DNA of 64,000 nucleotides from Sutcliffiella halmapala (GTDB lineage Bacteria; Bacillota; Bacilli; Bacillales; Bacillaceae_I). Below the pieces are notes generated by a model. That model did no database searches. It worked only from the letters and a program-made list of their open reading frames with translations, and had not been told where the DNA came from. Location: positions 3,018,702-3,082,701 of the forward strand of contig NZ_KV917375.1 in assembly GCF_002019665.1 (NCBI RefSeq), read 5' to 3'. A program made the translations under genes and the position numbers. This document shows, one piece after another, positions 17,413 through 25,901 of the stretch (positions within the stretch are counted from its first letter, which is position 1; each line of letters starts with the position of its first letter).

Positions 17413-18801
17413 TTACCCTAACCATTCTTTTAACGGTTTTATTCTAGTAAAAACAACTTTATCTAAAATCAAAATAACAATGATAGAAATTCCAACTAAC
17501 GGCATAATGATACCAAATCCTAACATAATTAGCGTAACAGCCCTCTTAATCTTCTTATCCACTTGTTTTCCAGGTGCACCAAGACGATCTTTAGGTTTTC
17601 TTTTTCTCCACATCACAAGCGAACTTATGATTAAACCGATTAGTCCGATGCATAATACGAGACCTATTAACTGATTCATAAGTCCAAATAAACGCCCTTC
17701 ATGTAGTGCTATACCCAGAGTAATAGCTTTTGCCATTATTCCATAATCTCCAAAGCGAACATCTGTCAACACCGCACCACTGTACTGGTCAATATGCAAG
17801 GTCGCGCTGTCAAACGGTTTAGAATGGGATGTAGCAATTGTAAATACCCCAGTTTCTCCTTTTGGAAAGGTTACGGAAAAAGGCCTTTGAACTTGTTCAT
17901 GCTCAGCAATCCGAACGATATCATGAATCGCTAACGGAACATATTGGTTATTTATTGATGATGGAACAGGTACATTTTCAGCCGCCCATGGAACATCCTC
18001 CGCAATATCCTTAGTGACTGTAATAGACTCTGGTTTCTCCATAAAACTTAATGCATAAGGAGGATAACCTGAATTCGTCGAGGTAGCAAGACGATTAATT
18101 TGTTCCCCCATCACACCAGACCATGGTAATCCCGTTAAAATGAGCAATAGTAATCCGAGGGAAAACCAAAATGCCGGTACTGCGTGCATATCTCTCCAAA
18201 ATGTCCTTCCTTTGCTTTTCCACCTCGGGAGGATTGTGCCCCAGATGGCTGCTCGATTTCTTGGCCACCAAATATACAAACCAGTTACAAGTAAAATAAT
18301 TGCCCAGCATGCCGCAAGCTCTACTAATCGGTTCGCAACTGTGCCCCCGACAACGAGCTCGCTATGTAACTTTTTAATAATTGTCATGAACTCTTCTTCA
18401 ACTGACAATGCCCCCTTTATCTCTCCAGAATAAGGATTTACAAATACACTCACCAGTTCCCCGTTCTGAATGGTTCCCACTTTCATTGTACGTTCATCTT
18501 CTGCGAAAATTGTAATGCCAGTGACTCCTGCATCTGGATAAGCTTTCTTCACATTGCCCACAAGTGCATTTGAAGATAAAGTCTGGTGTTCCACATTCTC
18601 TACATAAAATAAATCTTGATAAAGCATCGACTCAATTTGTGGCTTAAATAAATAGACAGCTCCACTAAAAGCAAGCACAATCAAAAAAGGAGCAAAAACA
18701 AGCCCTGCATAAAAATGCCATCGCCACATCGTGTGATAAATGCCATTTCGCACTTGTTTACCGCTCTTTTCTTGTAAGTTATCTTTCATTTCCATATGCA
18801 T
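17413..18801 (-). CDS. PepSY-domain transmembrane protein (PepSY_TM)
   Basis: A 462-residue membrane protein of the PepSY_TM (PF03929) family. Membrane segments occur near residues 28-52, 190-210, 235-260, 395-420 and 435-460. Two extracellular PepSY-like regions contain SGAVYLFKPQIE, YSGEIKGALSVEEEFM and DQYSGAVLTDVRFGDYG. WRWHFYAGLVFAPF and IALHEGRLFG hold histidines conserved in the family and possibly haem-related. Relatives occur with iron reductase or flavin systems and with metal-responsive operons. The ATG at 18801 has AAAGGAG upstream and was chosen over the longer frame. It lies 67 nt after the kinase gene and precedes the YtkA lipoprotein. Confidence 0.85.
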   Translation of the reverse strand: MHMEMKDNLQEKSGKQVRNGIYHTMWRWHFYAGLVFAPFLIVLAFSGAVYLFKPQIESMLYQDLFYVENVEHQTLSSNALVGNVKKAYPDAGVTGITIFAEDERTMKVGTIQNGELVSVFVNPYSGEIKGALSVEEEFMTIIKKLHSELVVGGTVANRLVELAACWAIILLVTGLYIWWPRNRAAIWGTILPRWKSKGRTFWRDMHAVPAFWFSLGLLLLILTGLPWSGVMGEQINRLATSTNSGYPPYALSFMEKPESITVTKDIAEDVPWAAENVPVPSSINNQYVPLAIHDIVRIAEHEQVQRPFSVTFPKGETGVFTIATSHSKPFDSATLHIDQYSGAVLTDVRFGDYGIMAKAITLGIALHEGRLFGLMNQLIGLVLCIGLIGLIISSLVMWRKRKPKDRLGAPGKQVDKKIKRAVTLIMLGFGIIMPLVGISIIVILILDKVVFTRIKPLKEWLG

Positions 18802-18868
18802 ACAAACTCCTTTGAAAAATTTCTCTGTATGCATAGCATAAAAAATAAATGTGAAAAAAGAATGAAGT

Positions 18869-20254
18869 TCAAAGAGAAAAAATCGGCAAAGTTATCGTCA
18901 CCGTCGTTCCTTTGCTCTCTACTGATTCAATCTTTACCTCCCCTTCATGCTTCTTTACAATTTGCTGTACTATAGATAACCCTAAACCAGTTCCGCCATC
19001 CTGCCTAGTTCTCGCTTTATTGACACGATAAAACCTCTCAAAGATATGAGAAAGGTCTTTTTCAGGAATTCCAACTCCTTGATCTTGAATAATGAATATT
19101 GCTTTATCTTTTTGCTGTTTGAGTGTCATTCTGATTTCTTTTTGTTCCAAACTATATCGTATTGCGTTACTAATGAGATTCGTAAGTACTTGATCAATAC
19201 GGTCTCTATCACCTTTTACAATAATAGCTTCATCTAGTTCAGTTTCTATTGAAATCTGCTTCTCAGCTAGCTTCAGTTCAAATCTTTCCACCACATCATG
19301 GATCACTTCCGATACAATAACTGGCTCTTGATTAATCGGGTAAGTGTCTCCTTCAAGCTCCGCTAAATCTAGTAAATCATGGACGAGACGATTCATTCTA
19401 TCTGATTCTTTATAAATAATTTCTGCATACTTTTTATGATCGACAATTCCTTCTACAATCGCCTCGCTATACCCTTTTAAATAACTAATCGGTGTTCGAA
19501 GCTCATGAGATACATTCCCTAAAAACTCTCTCCGCTTTTGTTCTACTTCATCCAAACTTGCCGAAAGCGTGTTAATCGAAGATGCTAAATTGGAAAGCTC
19601 GTCCTTCCCGACGACCGCTACTCTTTTAGCAAAATCTCCTTCTGCCATCTTACCTGCAACAAGATCCATTTCTTTGATTGGTTTTACCAGTTCATTAGTA
19701 ATTTTCATTCCAACTAAAAAAAGAAGAAACACTATAATAACGAGACCTCCAAATAAAATCATACGGATTGGTTGAAAGGCTTCTGTTATCGCAGTCAAAG
19801 GTAAATATAAAAATACCGCTCCAGCTAAGCGCTCATGCTCTTTTAAAGGAACTACCACTGCTAGTACTTCTTGATTTAAACCTTTATGTATTCTAGAGAA
19901 ACTAATCGTTTTTCCTTGAAGGAGTTCTTGTCTTTCCGAAAATGTGATCAAATTCTCATCCGAAAAAGAGTCAAAAGGAGCACCACTTGCAAGTAACATT
20001 GGATCATCCGTAAAGATGATTTCAGATTCTGAACTTTCTTTCAACCATTCCACCTTTTGTAGAAATACTGTACTTCCATCTTGGTGAAAGGATTGTTCAA
20101 GCTCTTGCCCTTGAAGCATTAACATTTTTAATTGTTTTTCAATATACAGCGTTTCATATAAATAGTAGGAAAGTGCAACCACGATTACGATAGTAAAAGT
20201 AGAAACTGAGATTATAGAAATCCAGATTTTTTGGCGTATAGAAAGTGACTTCAT
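18869..20254 (-). CDS. Two-component sensor histidine kinase
   Basis: A 461-residue membrane kinase. TM1 is near residues 11-33, with an extracytoplasmic sensor of about 130 residues, TM2 near 162-185 and HAMP next. HisKA has the phosphoacceptor His in FLGNVSHELRTPISYLKGY. The catalytic domain has the N box DQVLTNLISNAIRYS, IIQDQGVGIPEKD and GTGLGLSIVQQIV. The start is ATG 20254, with GAGGA 8 nt upstream, placed 4 nt after the response regulator stop. It phosphorylates the adjacent regulator. The operon link to PepSY and YtkA proteins suggests that these are the effectors or part of the sensing. The signal is unknown. Confidence 0.93.
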   Translation of the reverse strand: MKSLSIRQKIWISIISVSTFTIVIVVALSYYLYETLYIEKQLKMLMLQGQELEQSFHQDGSTVFLQKVEWLKESSESEIIFTDDPMLLASGAPFDSFSDENLITFSERQELLQGKTISFSRIHKGLNQEVLAVVVPLKEHERLAGAVFLYLPLTAITEAFQPIRMILFGGLVIIVFLLFLVGMKITNELVKPIKEMDLVAGKMAEGDFAKRVAVVGKDELSNLASSINTLSASLDEVEQKRREFLGNVSHELRTPISYLKGYSEAIVEGIVDHKKYAEIIYKESDRMNRLVHDLLDLAELEGDTYPINQEPVIVSEVIHDVVERFELKLAEKQISIETELDEAIIVKGDRDRIDQVLTNLISNAIRYSLEQKEIRMTLKQQKDKAIFIIQDQGVGIPEKDLSHIFERFYRVNKARTRQDGGTGLGLSIVQQIVKKHEGEVKIESVESKGTTVTITLPIFSL

Positions 20255-20258
20255 TTCT

Positions 20259-20933
20259 TTAATCCTCAAATTTGTAGCCGATACCCCATACTGTCTTAAT
20301 GGTGTCACCTGCTAAATTTAATTTATACCGAAGTGTTTTTATATGTGTATCTACCGTTCTTAATGTTCCTTTTTCCGAATCGATTCCCCAAACAACCTCA
20401 TGTAAATGCTCTCTCGAAAACACTTGTCCAGCATGCTCCATTAAAAACACCAATAAATCATATTCCCTTCTCGCTAAATTTATTTTTTCTCCCACTACCT
20501 TTACCTCTCTTGCACTCTTTTGAATGACCACATTAGTAGAAGTCAATTTATCAAAAAAAGATTGTTTGGAGCGCCTAAGCATTGCCTCTATCCTTGCCAG
20601 CAATTCTTTTGGACTAAATGGCTTCATCACGTAATCATCCGCACCAAGCTTTAAACCTCTCACCTTATCTAACTCATCACTTTTAGCTGTTAACATCAAT
20701 ATCGGGGTTGTATAGTGTTGGCGAATTTTTTTACAAGCTGTAAATCCATCCATCTCTGGCATCATGACATCCAGAATAATGAGATCAACATTTTCCACAA
20801 AAAGAAAATCAAGTGCATCTTCCCCATTTACTGCATGATACACCTCGTAGTTTTCCGTTAGCAGATACGTCTCAATCAGTTGTCGCATTTCTTTTTCATC
20901 ATCTACGATTAAAATACGAATGGAATTACTCAA
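20259..20933 (-). CDS. OmpR/PhoB-family response regulator
   Basis: A 224-residue DNA-binding regulator. The receiver domain has the acidic pair VDDEKE, the phosphoacceptor in LIILDVMMPEMDG and the lysine in YVMKPFSPKE. A winged-helix domain follows with REYDLLVFLMEHAGQVFSRE and RTVDTHIKTLRYKL. The start is TTG at 20931-20933: AAAGGAGG lies 8 nt upstream, inside the last codons of the beta-propeller gene, and the TTG overlaps that gene's stop region, so translation is coupled. The long frame back to 20975 is not used. It is cognate to the downstream kinase. Confidence 0.93.
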   Translation of the reverse strand: MSNSIRILIVDDEKEMRQLIETYLLTENYEVYHAVNGEDALDFLFVENVDLIILDVMMPEMDGFTACKKIRQHYTTPILMLTAKSDELDKVRGLKLGADDYVMKPFSPKELLARIEAMLRRSKQSFFDKLTSTNVVIQKSAREVKVVGEKINLARREYDLLVFLMEHAGQVFSREHLHEVVWGIDSEKGTLRTVDTHIKTLRYKLNLAGDTIKTVWGIGYKFED

Positions 20934-21909
20934 GATGAGTACCTCCTTTGTATAACAAAAATGGACCACCTTCAAAAGAGAAAGAATTTATAATCTTCCA
21001 GTCTTTTTTATCAATGATCATTACTTCATCTCCGTCTATACAAGATACGTATAAATAGTCTGAATCCCCGCTCATAAAGTTTGGGTTGTCACAAAGTTCA
21101 AGCTGATCCTCCAGTTGAAAAGTAGTAGAATTAAGCCTTGATAAACGATGATCTCCGTGGCTTAGTACATATATTGGGGAATCTTCTTCATCCTGATGAA
21201 AGAAAATAGGCATTAGTCCTATTTTAACTGATGTTATCTCATTACCCGATTCTGGATCATAAGCATAAACCCTATCATTAAGTTCACCTGAAGCTCCGTG
21301 ACCGCCAACCCAAAGAAGTTCTCCATCAAATAGCAAGCCTGCCGGTCGATGATTTACCTCAAATGTTTTAATAACTTCTTCTTTATCTAAATCCAACACG
21401 TAAATTTCACCACTACCACCTGCTAACACATAGAGAAAAACTCCATGTTGCTCCATCTGGACAGGATAATCCCCTACTTTTATTTCGTTTATCACCAATT
21501 CCTTTTCCATATCAATAATCTGTATACTATTCTTTTGCACGTTTGCCGTATAAAGCAGACTGTTATCTTTGTTGTATTCCATATCGATTATTCCTTCACC
21601 TACTTCAAATAAGGGGCGCATTTCATTGTTGCCAAAATCCAAAGCAAATAGATTTTTTTCATTCTTTCCTGCTGCGAAGACGTAACTCTCATCCTTCGCT
21701 GTAATTGCTGAAATAATAAAAGGAATACCTATATTACTCCCTTCCTCATTTTTCAAATTTAAAATAGAAATACTTGGTTCTTTAAGATTAGTTACTAATA
21801 GGCTGGTATTAGAATCTAGCGAAGGAATATTAATATGTTCCCTATTACAACCTGTTGCGATCGTTAATAAAAATATAATGAAAATAAGACGTACATTTTT
21901 CAATACCAT
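20926..21909 (-). CDS. YncE/YVTN-like beta-propeller lipoprotein
   Basis: A 327-residue exported lipoprotein: signal sequence LIFIIFLLTIATGC, then repeated blades of about 40-50 residues such as LLYTANVQKNSIQIIDMEKE, FLYVLAGGSGEIYVLDLDKE and YLYVSCIDGDEVMIIDKKD. These resemble YVTN/NHL seven-blade propellers that bind proteins or small ligands outside the cell. It is the first gene of the operon, before the two-component genes, and its C-terminal codons carry the regulator's ribosome binding site. CAGGAG precedes ATG 21909; TTG 21903 has better spacing and is an alternative. It may sense or present the signal for the kinase; this is inference. Confidence 0.82.
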   Translation of the reverse strand: MVLKNVRLIFIIFLLTIATGCNREHINIPSLDSNTSLLVTNLKEPSISILNLKNEEGSNIGIPFIISAITAKDESYVFAAGKNEKNLFALDFGNNEMRPLFEVGEGIIDMEYNKDNSLLYTANVQKNSIQIIDMEKELVINEIKVGDYPVQMEQHGVFLYVLAGGSGEIYVLDLDKEEVIKTFEVNHRPAGLLFDGELLWVGGHGASGELNDRVYAYDPESGNEITSVKIGLMPIFFHQDEEDSPIYVLSHGDHRLSRLNSTTFQLEDQLELCDNPNFMSGDSDYLYVSCIDGDEVMIIDKKDWKIINSFSFEGGPFLLYKGGTHLE

Positions 21910-22203
21910 ACACTCCTGTAAACACCGTCGAATAATAAATAGCTTAAACAAAAATTGTGAAGAATCTGTGAGAAAAGTTTATATATCGCTAGAATATCAT
22001 AAAACACAAAAAATTTATAAAGAACTCGCGCCTATAGGATTAAGAAGGAAGAACTTGGATGGTTTCAACCATAAAAATTAATCATTTCTATGTTATGGTT
22101 TTATGTTGAAAGAGGTAATGGAGGTATTTCGAGGTTTTTTGCATGGCTTTGGAATTTCAAACAGTGTATTGGATATGTTTTTACCCGTTGCTTAAGAGAA
22201 CAA

Positions 22204-22404
22204 CTATTTTTCTAATGCTAAAGCAAGTTCCATAGATTCATTTAATGTAGGAACTCGCTTTTCTCTTTTGATAGCTAACGCACTTTCCAAACAAAAATTC
22301 GCTTCCTCAAATCGGTGTAATCCATGAGAAACTTCTCTAATGCTTAAATACGAAATCGAGAATTGTTTGATTAACTGAAAGCATCTTTTTCCTGAAACTT
22401 TCAA
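22204..22404 (-). CDS. Hypothetical 66-aa protein (doubtful)
   Basis: An open frame of 66 codons starting TTG at 22404, just after the GNAT gene on the same strand. The predicted protein is helical (LNESMELALALEK at the end) and not recognised. AAGGAGG is present but 16 nt upstream of the TTG, too far for a clean start. It could be a real small gene, a remnant of a longer one, or chance. Confidence 0.3.
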   Translation of the reverse strand: MKVSGKRCFQLIKQFSISYLSIREVSHGLHRFEEANFCLESALAIKREKRVPTLNESMELALALEK

Positions 22405-22414
22405 AAAGTAATGG

Positions 22415-22963
22415 CTATTCCTCCTTTCTTAACGAATAAAACTTCGAATCTCTCCACCCATCTCGAATGAGCAAATGCTTCGTAATCGTCTTTTGAAAAG
22501 TCATTCCGATTTTTTCTAACACTCTAGCAGATCCCAGATTTCGTGTATCACAGGTTGCACATATTTCATTTAATTTTAACCTATTAAATCCATCATTAAC
22601 TAGTAATTCTGCTGCCTCTGTTGCATACCCCTGCCCCCACCACTTTGGATGAAGGACGTAAGAGAGTTCAGCCTTTTTTCCAACTGACAAATGAAGTTCA
22701 ATTGCACCCACAAACAGCTTAGTTTCCTTGTGTATAACAACATATGCGAAACGTGTTTGAGGATTCATTACATACGACTGTAAAATTTCCTGTACGTAGT
22801 TTTGTGAATCCTTCTCTGTATTTGGACCCCATGGTTGATATTGATAAACTTCTGAGAGTGAAGCATATGTATGGACTTCATTCCAATCTTCATATGTAAA
22901 TTGGCGAAGAATTAGGTTTCTAGATTCTAACTGATTCCGTCTTTTTTTACTGCCCGATAGCAT
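22415..22963 (-). CDS. RimJ/RimL-type GNAT acetyltransferase
   Basis: A 182-residue acetyltransferase of the ribosomal-protein-alanine acetyltransferase group: LESRNLILRQFTYEDW opening, LSYVLHPKWWGQGYATEAAE for the acetyl-CoA site, and TRNLGSARVLEKIGM near the end. GGAGGGG precedes the ATG by 5 nt. It follows the small membrane protein gene by 15 nt and probably shares its transcript. Substrate unknown. It is one of six GNAT-type genes in the window, none closely alike by eye. Confidence 0.85.
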   Translation of the reverse strand: MLSGSKKRRNQLESRNLILRQFTYEDWNEVHTYASLSEVYQYQPWGPNTEKDSQNYVQEILQSYVMNPQTRFAYVVIHKETKLFVGAIELHLSVGKKAELSYVLHPKWWGQGYATEAAELLVNDGFNRLKLNEICATCDTRNLGSARVLEKIGMTFQKTITKHLLIRDGWRDSKFYSLRKEE

Positions 22964-22978
22964 CTTTACCCCTCCATC

Positions 22979-23371
22979 TTAAGAATTCCTCACTAGAAAG
23001 ATCAGCTTTAATAGAGGATATACGACAATCGCCATAGAAAGCTGAATGTACAGTACCATTTCCAACGATATCTTTTCCATTATTAAAAAAAGAACGGAAA
23101 ATACTACACTAGTTGCCATTAATAAATATGCAACATGACCACTTTTCTGATTAATCTCTGCCCGTTTTCTTTTTGTAGGACGATATTCTCTTCTCATGAA
23201 AGCTCTGATTATTTCTGATAATCCAAGCAAAATAAATACAACTGGAATATACTTGAGCTTTCCTGAGTTATGAGCTTCTACTAATAGAAACATCCCAAAA
23301 AGCATAATTAATATAGGTAAGCCAAAGGCTACAATTGGTTGATCAAAAAATGAATGCTCCTCTTTTTCCAA
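22979..23371 (-). CDS. Four-TM hypothetical membrane protein
   Basis: A 130-residue protein with four membrane segments (about residues 12-30, 41-57, 79-98 and 104-126) and a very basic cytoplasmic loop, MRREYRPTKRKRAE, in the middle. I do not recognise a family. The start is TTG at 23371, with GGGGAGG about 10 nt upstream. It is followed closely by a GNAT gene. The composition and the binding site support a real gene; there is no clue to function. Confidence 0.7.
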   Translation of the reverse strand: MEKEEHSFFDQPIVAFGLPILIMLFGMFLLVEAHNSGKLKYIPVVFILLGLSEIIRAFMRREYRPTKRKRAEINQKSGHVAYLLMATSVVFSVLFLIMEKISLEMVLYIQLSMAIVVYPLLKLIFLVRNS

Positions 23372-23453
23372 AAGCTCGTCCCTCCCCTTTAAATCCCCTA
23401 GTATTTAACTTTCGATAACAACAATGAGAAATCCTTTTCTATTTTTAACTACT

Positions 23454-23545
23454 TAGGCTACCATGAAAATAAGGTGACCCCTTTGAATACCCTGATGATT
23501 TCCGTGCCAGATGGTAACGATCGCGGGCTGGGTTAGCTCTGTGAT
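23454..23545 (+). repeat. Dispersed intergenic repeat, degenerate copy R4
   Basis: GGCTACCATGAAAATAAGGT followed by GACCCCTTTGAATACCCTGA and TGATTTCCGTGCC. It matches copies R1 (minus strand), R2, R3 and the full-length copy at 28871. It lies in the 300-bp space between two minus-strand genes, which otherwise contains only the terminator at 23611-23645. Confidence 0.6.
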
Positions 23546-23610
23546 CCTTAGCTAATCATCAGCTTGAGATTGTCAAAAATTCGAAAAAAATTTCCACAAA
23601 GCAAATTGCA

Positions 23611-23645
23611 TAAAAAGAAGAATCGTTACATTATATGCAACGATT
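23611..23645 (-). terminator. Terminator after the maltose-type acetyltransferase
   Basis: AATCGTT (23621-23627) and AACGATT (23639-23645) form a stem. On the minus strand it is followed by CTTCTTTTT. Confidence 0.65.
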
Positions 23646-23672
23646 ACTAGAAAAAATGATAGTTTCTTTTGT

Positions 23673-24236
23673 TTACTTAACTTCTATTTCTTTTATTACT
23701 CTTGCAGGGTTCCCTCCCACTATTACATTATCTGGAACATCCTTCGTCACAACTGCCCCGGCAGCCACCACCACGTTGTCCCCAATTGTCACTCCAGGAC
23801 TAATAACTGCTCTACCACCTAGCCAGACATTATTTCCAATTTTCACAGGCTTCCCGTATTCTGGACCTTTATTACGTTCTATTGGATCCACAGGGTGGGT
23901 TGCCGTATATATATGTACACCTGGCGCCAACATGCAATTTTCCCCGATTTCAACTTTGCAGACATCTAATATGACGCAATCAAAGTTTGCAAAAAAATTT
24001 TCTCCAACGTGGATGTTATAGCCATAGTCACAGCGAAATGTTGGTTCTATGTTAATCGTTTTGCCAGTGGAACCGAAAAGTCGTTTTAATAACTCACTCC
24101 GCTTCTCTTCCTCAGTTTCTGTTGATTCATTAAATATTCTCGTTAACTTCCTTGCATGGATTCTTTCCTTTGATAATTCTTCATCCCAAGCTTTATACAA
24201 TTCACCAGCAAGCATTTTTTCTTTTTCTGTTTTCAT
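23673..24236 (-). CDS. maa: Maltose/sugar O-acetyltransferase (left-handed beta helix)
   Basis: A 187-residue acyltransferase with hexapeptide repeats. It begins with the Mac domain ([20 protein letters not shown]) typical of maltose and galactoside acetyltransferases. The beta helix follows with [20 protein letters not shown], the catalytic histidine region in [13 protein letters not shown], and ending coils [18 protein letters not shown] and [11 protein letters not shown]. It transfers acetyl from acetyl-CoA to the C6 hydroxyl of maltose or glucose in B. subtilis Maa; exact sugar specificity is not provable here. GAGGAGG precedes the ATG. It lies 17 nt after the CdsA-like gene. Confidence 0.9.
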   Translation of the reverse strand: MKTEKEKMLAGELYKAWDEELSKERIHARKLTRIFNESTETEEEKRSELLKRLFGSTGKTINIEPTFRCDYGYNIHVGENFFANFDCVILDVCKVEIGENCMLAPGVHIYTATHPVDPIERNKGPEYGKPVKIGNNVWLGGRAVISPGVTIGDNVVVAAGAVVTKDVPDNVIVGGNPARVIKEIEVK

Positions 24237-24253
24237 CTCTATTCCTCCTCTTA

Positions 24254-25174
24254 CTACATAAAATCAAAATAATATCGAATCACATGAAAAAATATCGGAG
24301 CCGAATAGGCTAAGCTGTCTACCCTTGTTAAATAGCTTTTCTTGAGTACAGATGCTTTTTCATCATCTCCAATTAATAAATCCCGCTTCAATACAGAGAT
24401 TGCTAAACTCCCTCCGAAGCAAGCAACACTAATAATGAGTCCCGATAGTATACCAAACACTTCATTTAATGGGGTTAAATATGGATATAAATTGTATGAA
24501 ACTCCTGTCGTTACAAAGGTTGAGATAATAAATCCTTCCCAAGTAATATTCGGATTAGAAGATGGAACAACTTTTTTCCTTCCAATAAACACTGACACTA
24601 GAAATTGGATAACGTCATGTAATTGAGTAAGAACGACTAAAAACAAAACTAAATTCGCCCCATACTCAGGTGTTGCAGTTTGAAAGAATGCTAGATGACT
24701 TAACCCAAACACCATAAGCATTAATCCCCATTGTGTCGAGCTTACGGATCGGAGAAACCCTACTGTCCCTTTCCCTAAAATCCTTGGTAATGGCAAAAAC
24801 AAAAAAACATATACTGGAATAAAGACGATAAACATTCCGTACCATCCGATATAGATCCAATAAAATTGGAGTGGAATGGATAAATAAGCCCATAAAAATA
24901 ACTGGCGATCCACTTTTCGTGTTTTTAAAATAGAAAAGTATTCTTTTAAAGAAAAGAAACATAAAAACATAAGTGCAAATAATGATACTAATGGGTTAAA
25001 AAGCGTCGCAATACTAAAAACGACCAGCATTCCCCACCACGTTTTCACACGGACAGATAAATCGGAAAAATCTTTTGTTGGATTATTCTTTTTAACGGTA
25101 TAAAAAACCAAGCTAAATGCGCATAATCCCATTGCTATAATAAGTAAAGTAATAATTGCTTCTATCTCAAACAT
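24254..25174 (-). CDS. CdsA-like phosphatidate cytidylyltransferase (divergent)
   Basis: A 306-residue polytopic membrane protein with about eight to nine hydrophobic helices. The C-terminal signature is recognisable but altered: [17 protein letters not shown], then [15 protein letters not shown]. Typical CdsA has S-x-x-K-R and a PGHGG-x-x-DR-x-DS motif. Here KR and R-x-D-S are kept, but the glycine-rich HGG part is lost. It resembles the accessory YnbB branch of E. coli more than the housekeeping CdsA. It probably makes or uses CDP-linked lipid precursors; activity should be regarded as unproven. GGGGGGA precedes the ATG. Confidence 0.7.
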   Translation of the reverse strand: MFEIEAIITLLIIAMGLCAFSLVFYTVKKNNPTKDFSDLSVRVKTWWGMLVVFSIATLFNPLVSLFALMFLCFFSLKEYFSILKTRKVDRQLFLWAYLSIPLQFYWIYIGWYGMFIVFIPVYVFLFLPLPRILGKGTVGFLRSVSSTQWGLMLMVFGLSHLAFFQTATPEYGANLVLFLVVLTQLHDVIQFLVSVFIGRKKVVPSSNPNITWEGFIISTFVTTGVSYNLYPYLTPLNEVFGILSGLIISVACFGGSLAISVLKRDLLIGDDEKASVLKKSYLTRVDSLAYSAPIFFHVIRYYFDFM

Positions 25175-25290
25175 TAATTCCCCCCTGTCTATCTTTCATT
25201 ATGAAATTAATGGTTAATTTTGGTCAAGAGAAATTGTATAATAAAATTGAATTACTTTCTTTCAATCTAATAAATTGGAGTATGATTACT

Positions 25291-25839
25291 ATGAACCAAG
25301 AGTATGTGTATATTTTATTAACCGATACAGGTACACTTTTTACACGTTCCATTAAAAAATATACAAAAGCTCCTTATAACCATGTCTCCATATCCTTTGA
25401 TTCTGATTTAATAGAACTATACAGTTTTGGTCGTAAAAAACCAAATAATCCACTATATGGGGGTTTTGTTAAAGAAGATGTGAAGTATGGGACTTATCGA
25501 AATTATCCAGGTACCACCTGCGTTATTTATAAATTACCTGTTACACCAAGGGAAATAATTAAAATGAAGCGACTTATTGGAGTGTTTCAAAAGAAAGAAA
25601 AGAAGTGGTTTTATAATCTTTTAGGGGTACTTGGAGTATCCATTAATGAACCGGTTGAAATAGACTCCTCTTATTTTTGCTCACAGTTTGTTTCAGATGT
25701 CTTACACCGATCTGGCATTAAACTTTGGAACAAACTCCCTTCCCTTGTAACTCCTGATGATTTTCGAAAAAGCAATCGTTTGGAATGGATGTATGAGGGC
25801 AAGTTGTATGATTATGAGCCAGTGAAAACGAGGATTTAA
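25291..25839 (+). CDS. Permuted papain-like (YiiX/NlpC-P60 superfamily) protein
   Basis: A 182-residue cytosolic protein with the circularly permuted papain-like layout: YNHVSISFDSDLIELYSFG supplies the histidine, and SSYFCSQFVSDVLHRSGI the cysteine near residue 140. This is the arrangement of YiiX/YycO-type NlpC/P60 relatives, which hydrolyse amide, ester or lipid bonds. The substrate is unknown. The long frame from 25156 overlaps the divergent gene; ATG 25291 has TGGAG about 9-10 nt upstream and starts at the conserved YVYILL strand, so I use it. It stands alone, divergent from the CdsA-like gene. Confidence 0.72.
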   Translation: MNQEYVYILLTDTGTLFTRSIKKYTKAPYNHVSISFDSDLIELYSFGRKKPNNPLYGGFVKEDVKYGTYRNYPGTTCVIYKLPVTPREIIKMKRLIGVFQKKEKKWFYNLLGVLGVSINEPVEIDSSYFCSQFVSDVLHRSGIKLWNKLPSLVTPDDFRKSNRLEWMYEGKLYDYEPVKTRI

Positions 25840-25861
25840 CACTATCAAAATAGTAAGGGAA

Positions 25862-25885
25862 CGAAGAGTTCTTATTTACTCTTCG
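25862..25885. terminator. Short hairpin between convergent genes
   Basis: CGAAGAG (25862-25868) and CTCTTCG (25879-25885) with a 10-nt loop, between the papain-like gene and the DUF6612-like lipoprotein gene. The T-run is poor. Confidence 0.5.
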
Positions 25886-25901
25886 CCCTCTTAACATTTA
25901 C

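Noticed and set aside
22106-22195. 29-codon plus-strand frame beginning TTG
   Set aside because: Its GAGGT-like signals are inside the frame, not before the start; no family or export signal is seen.
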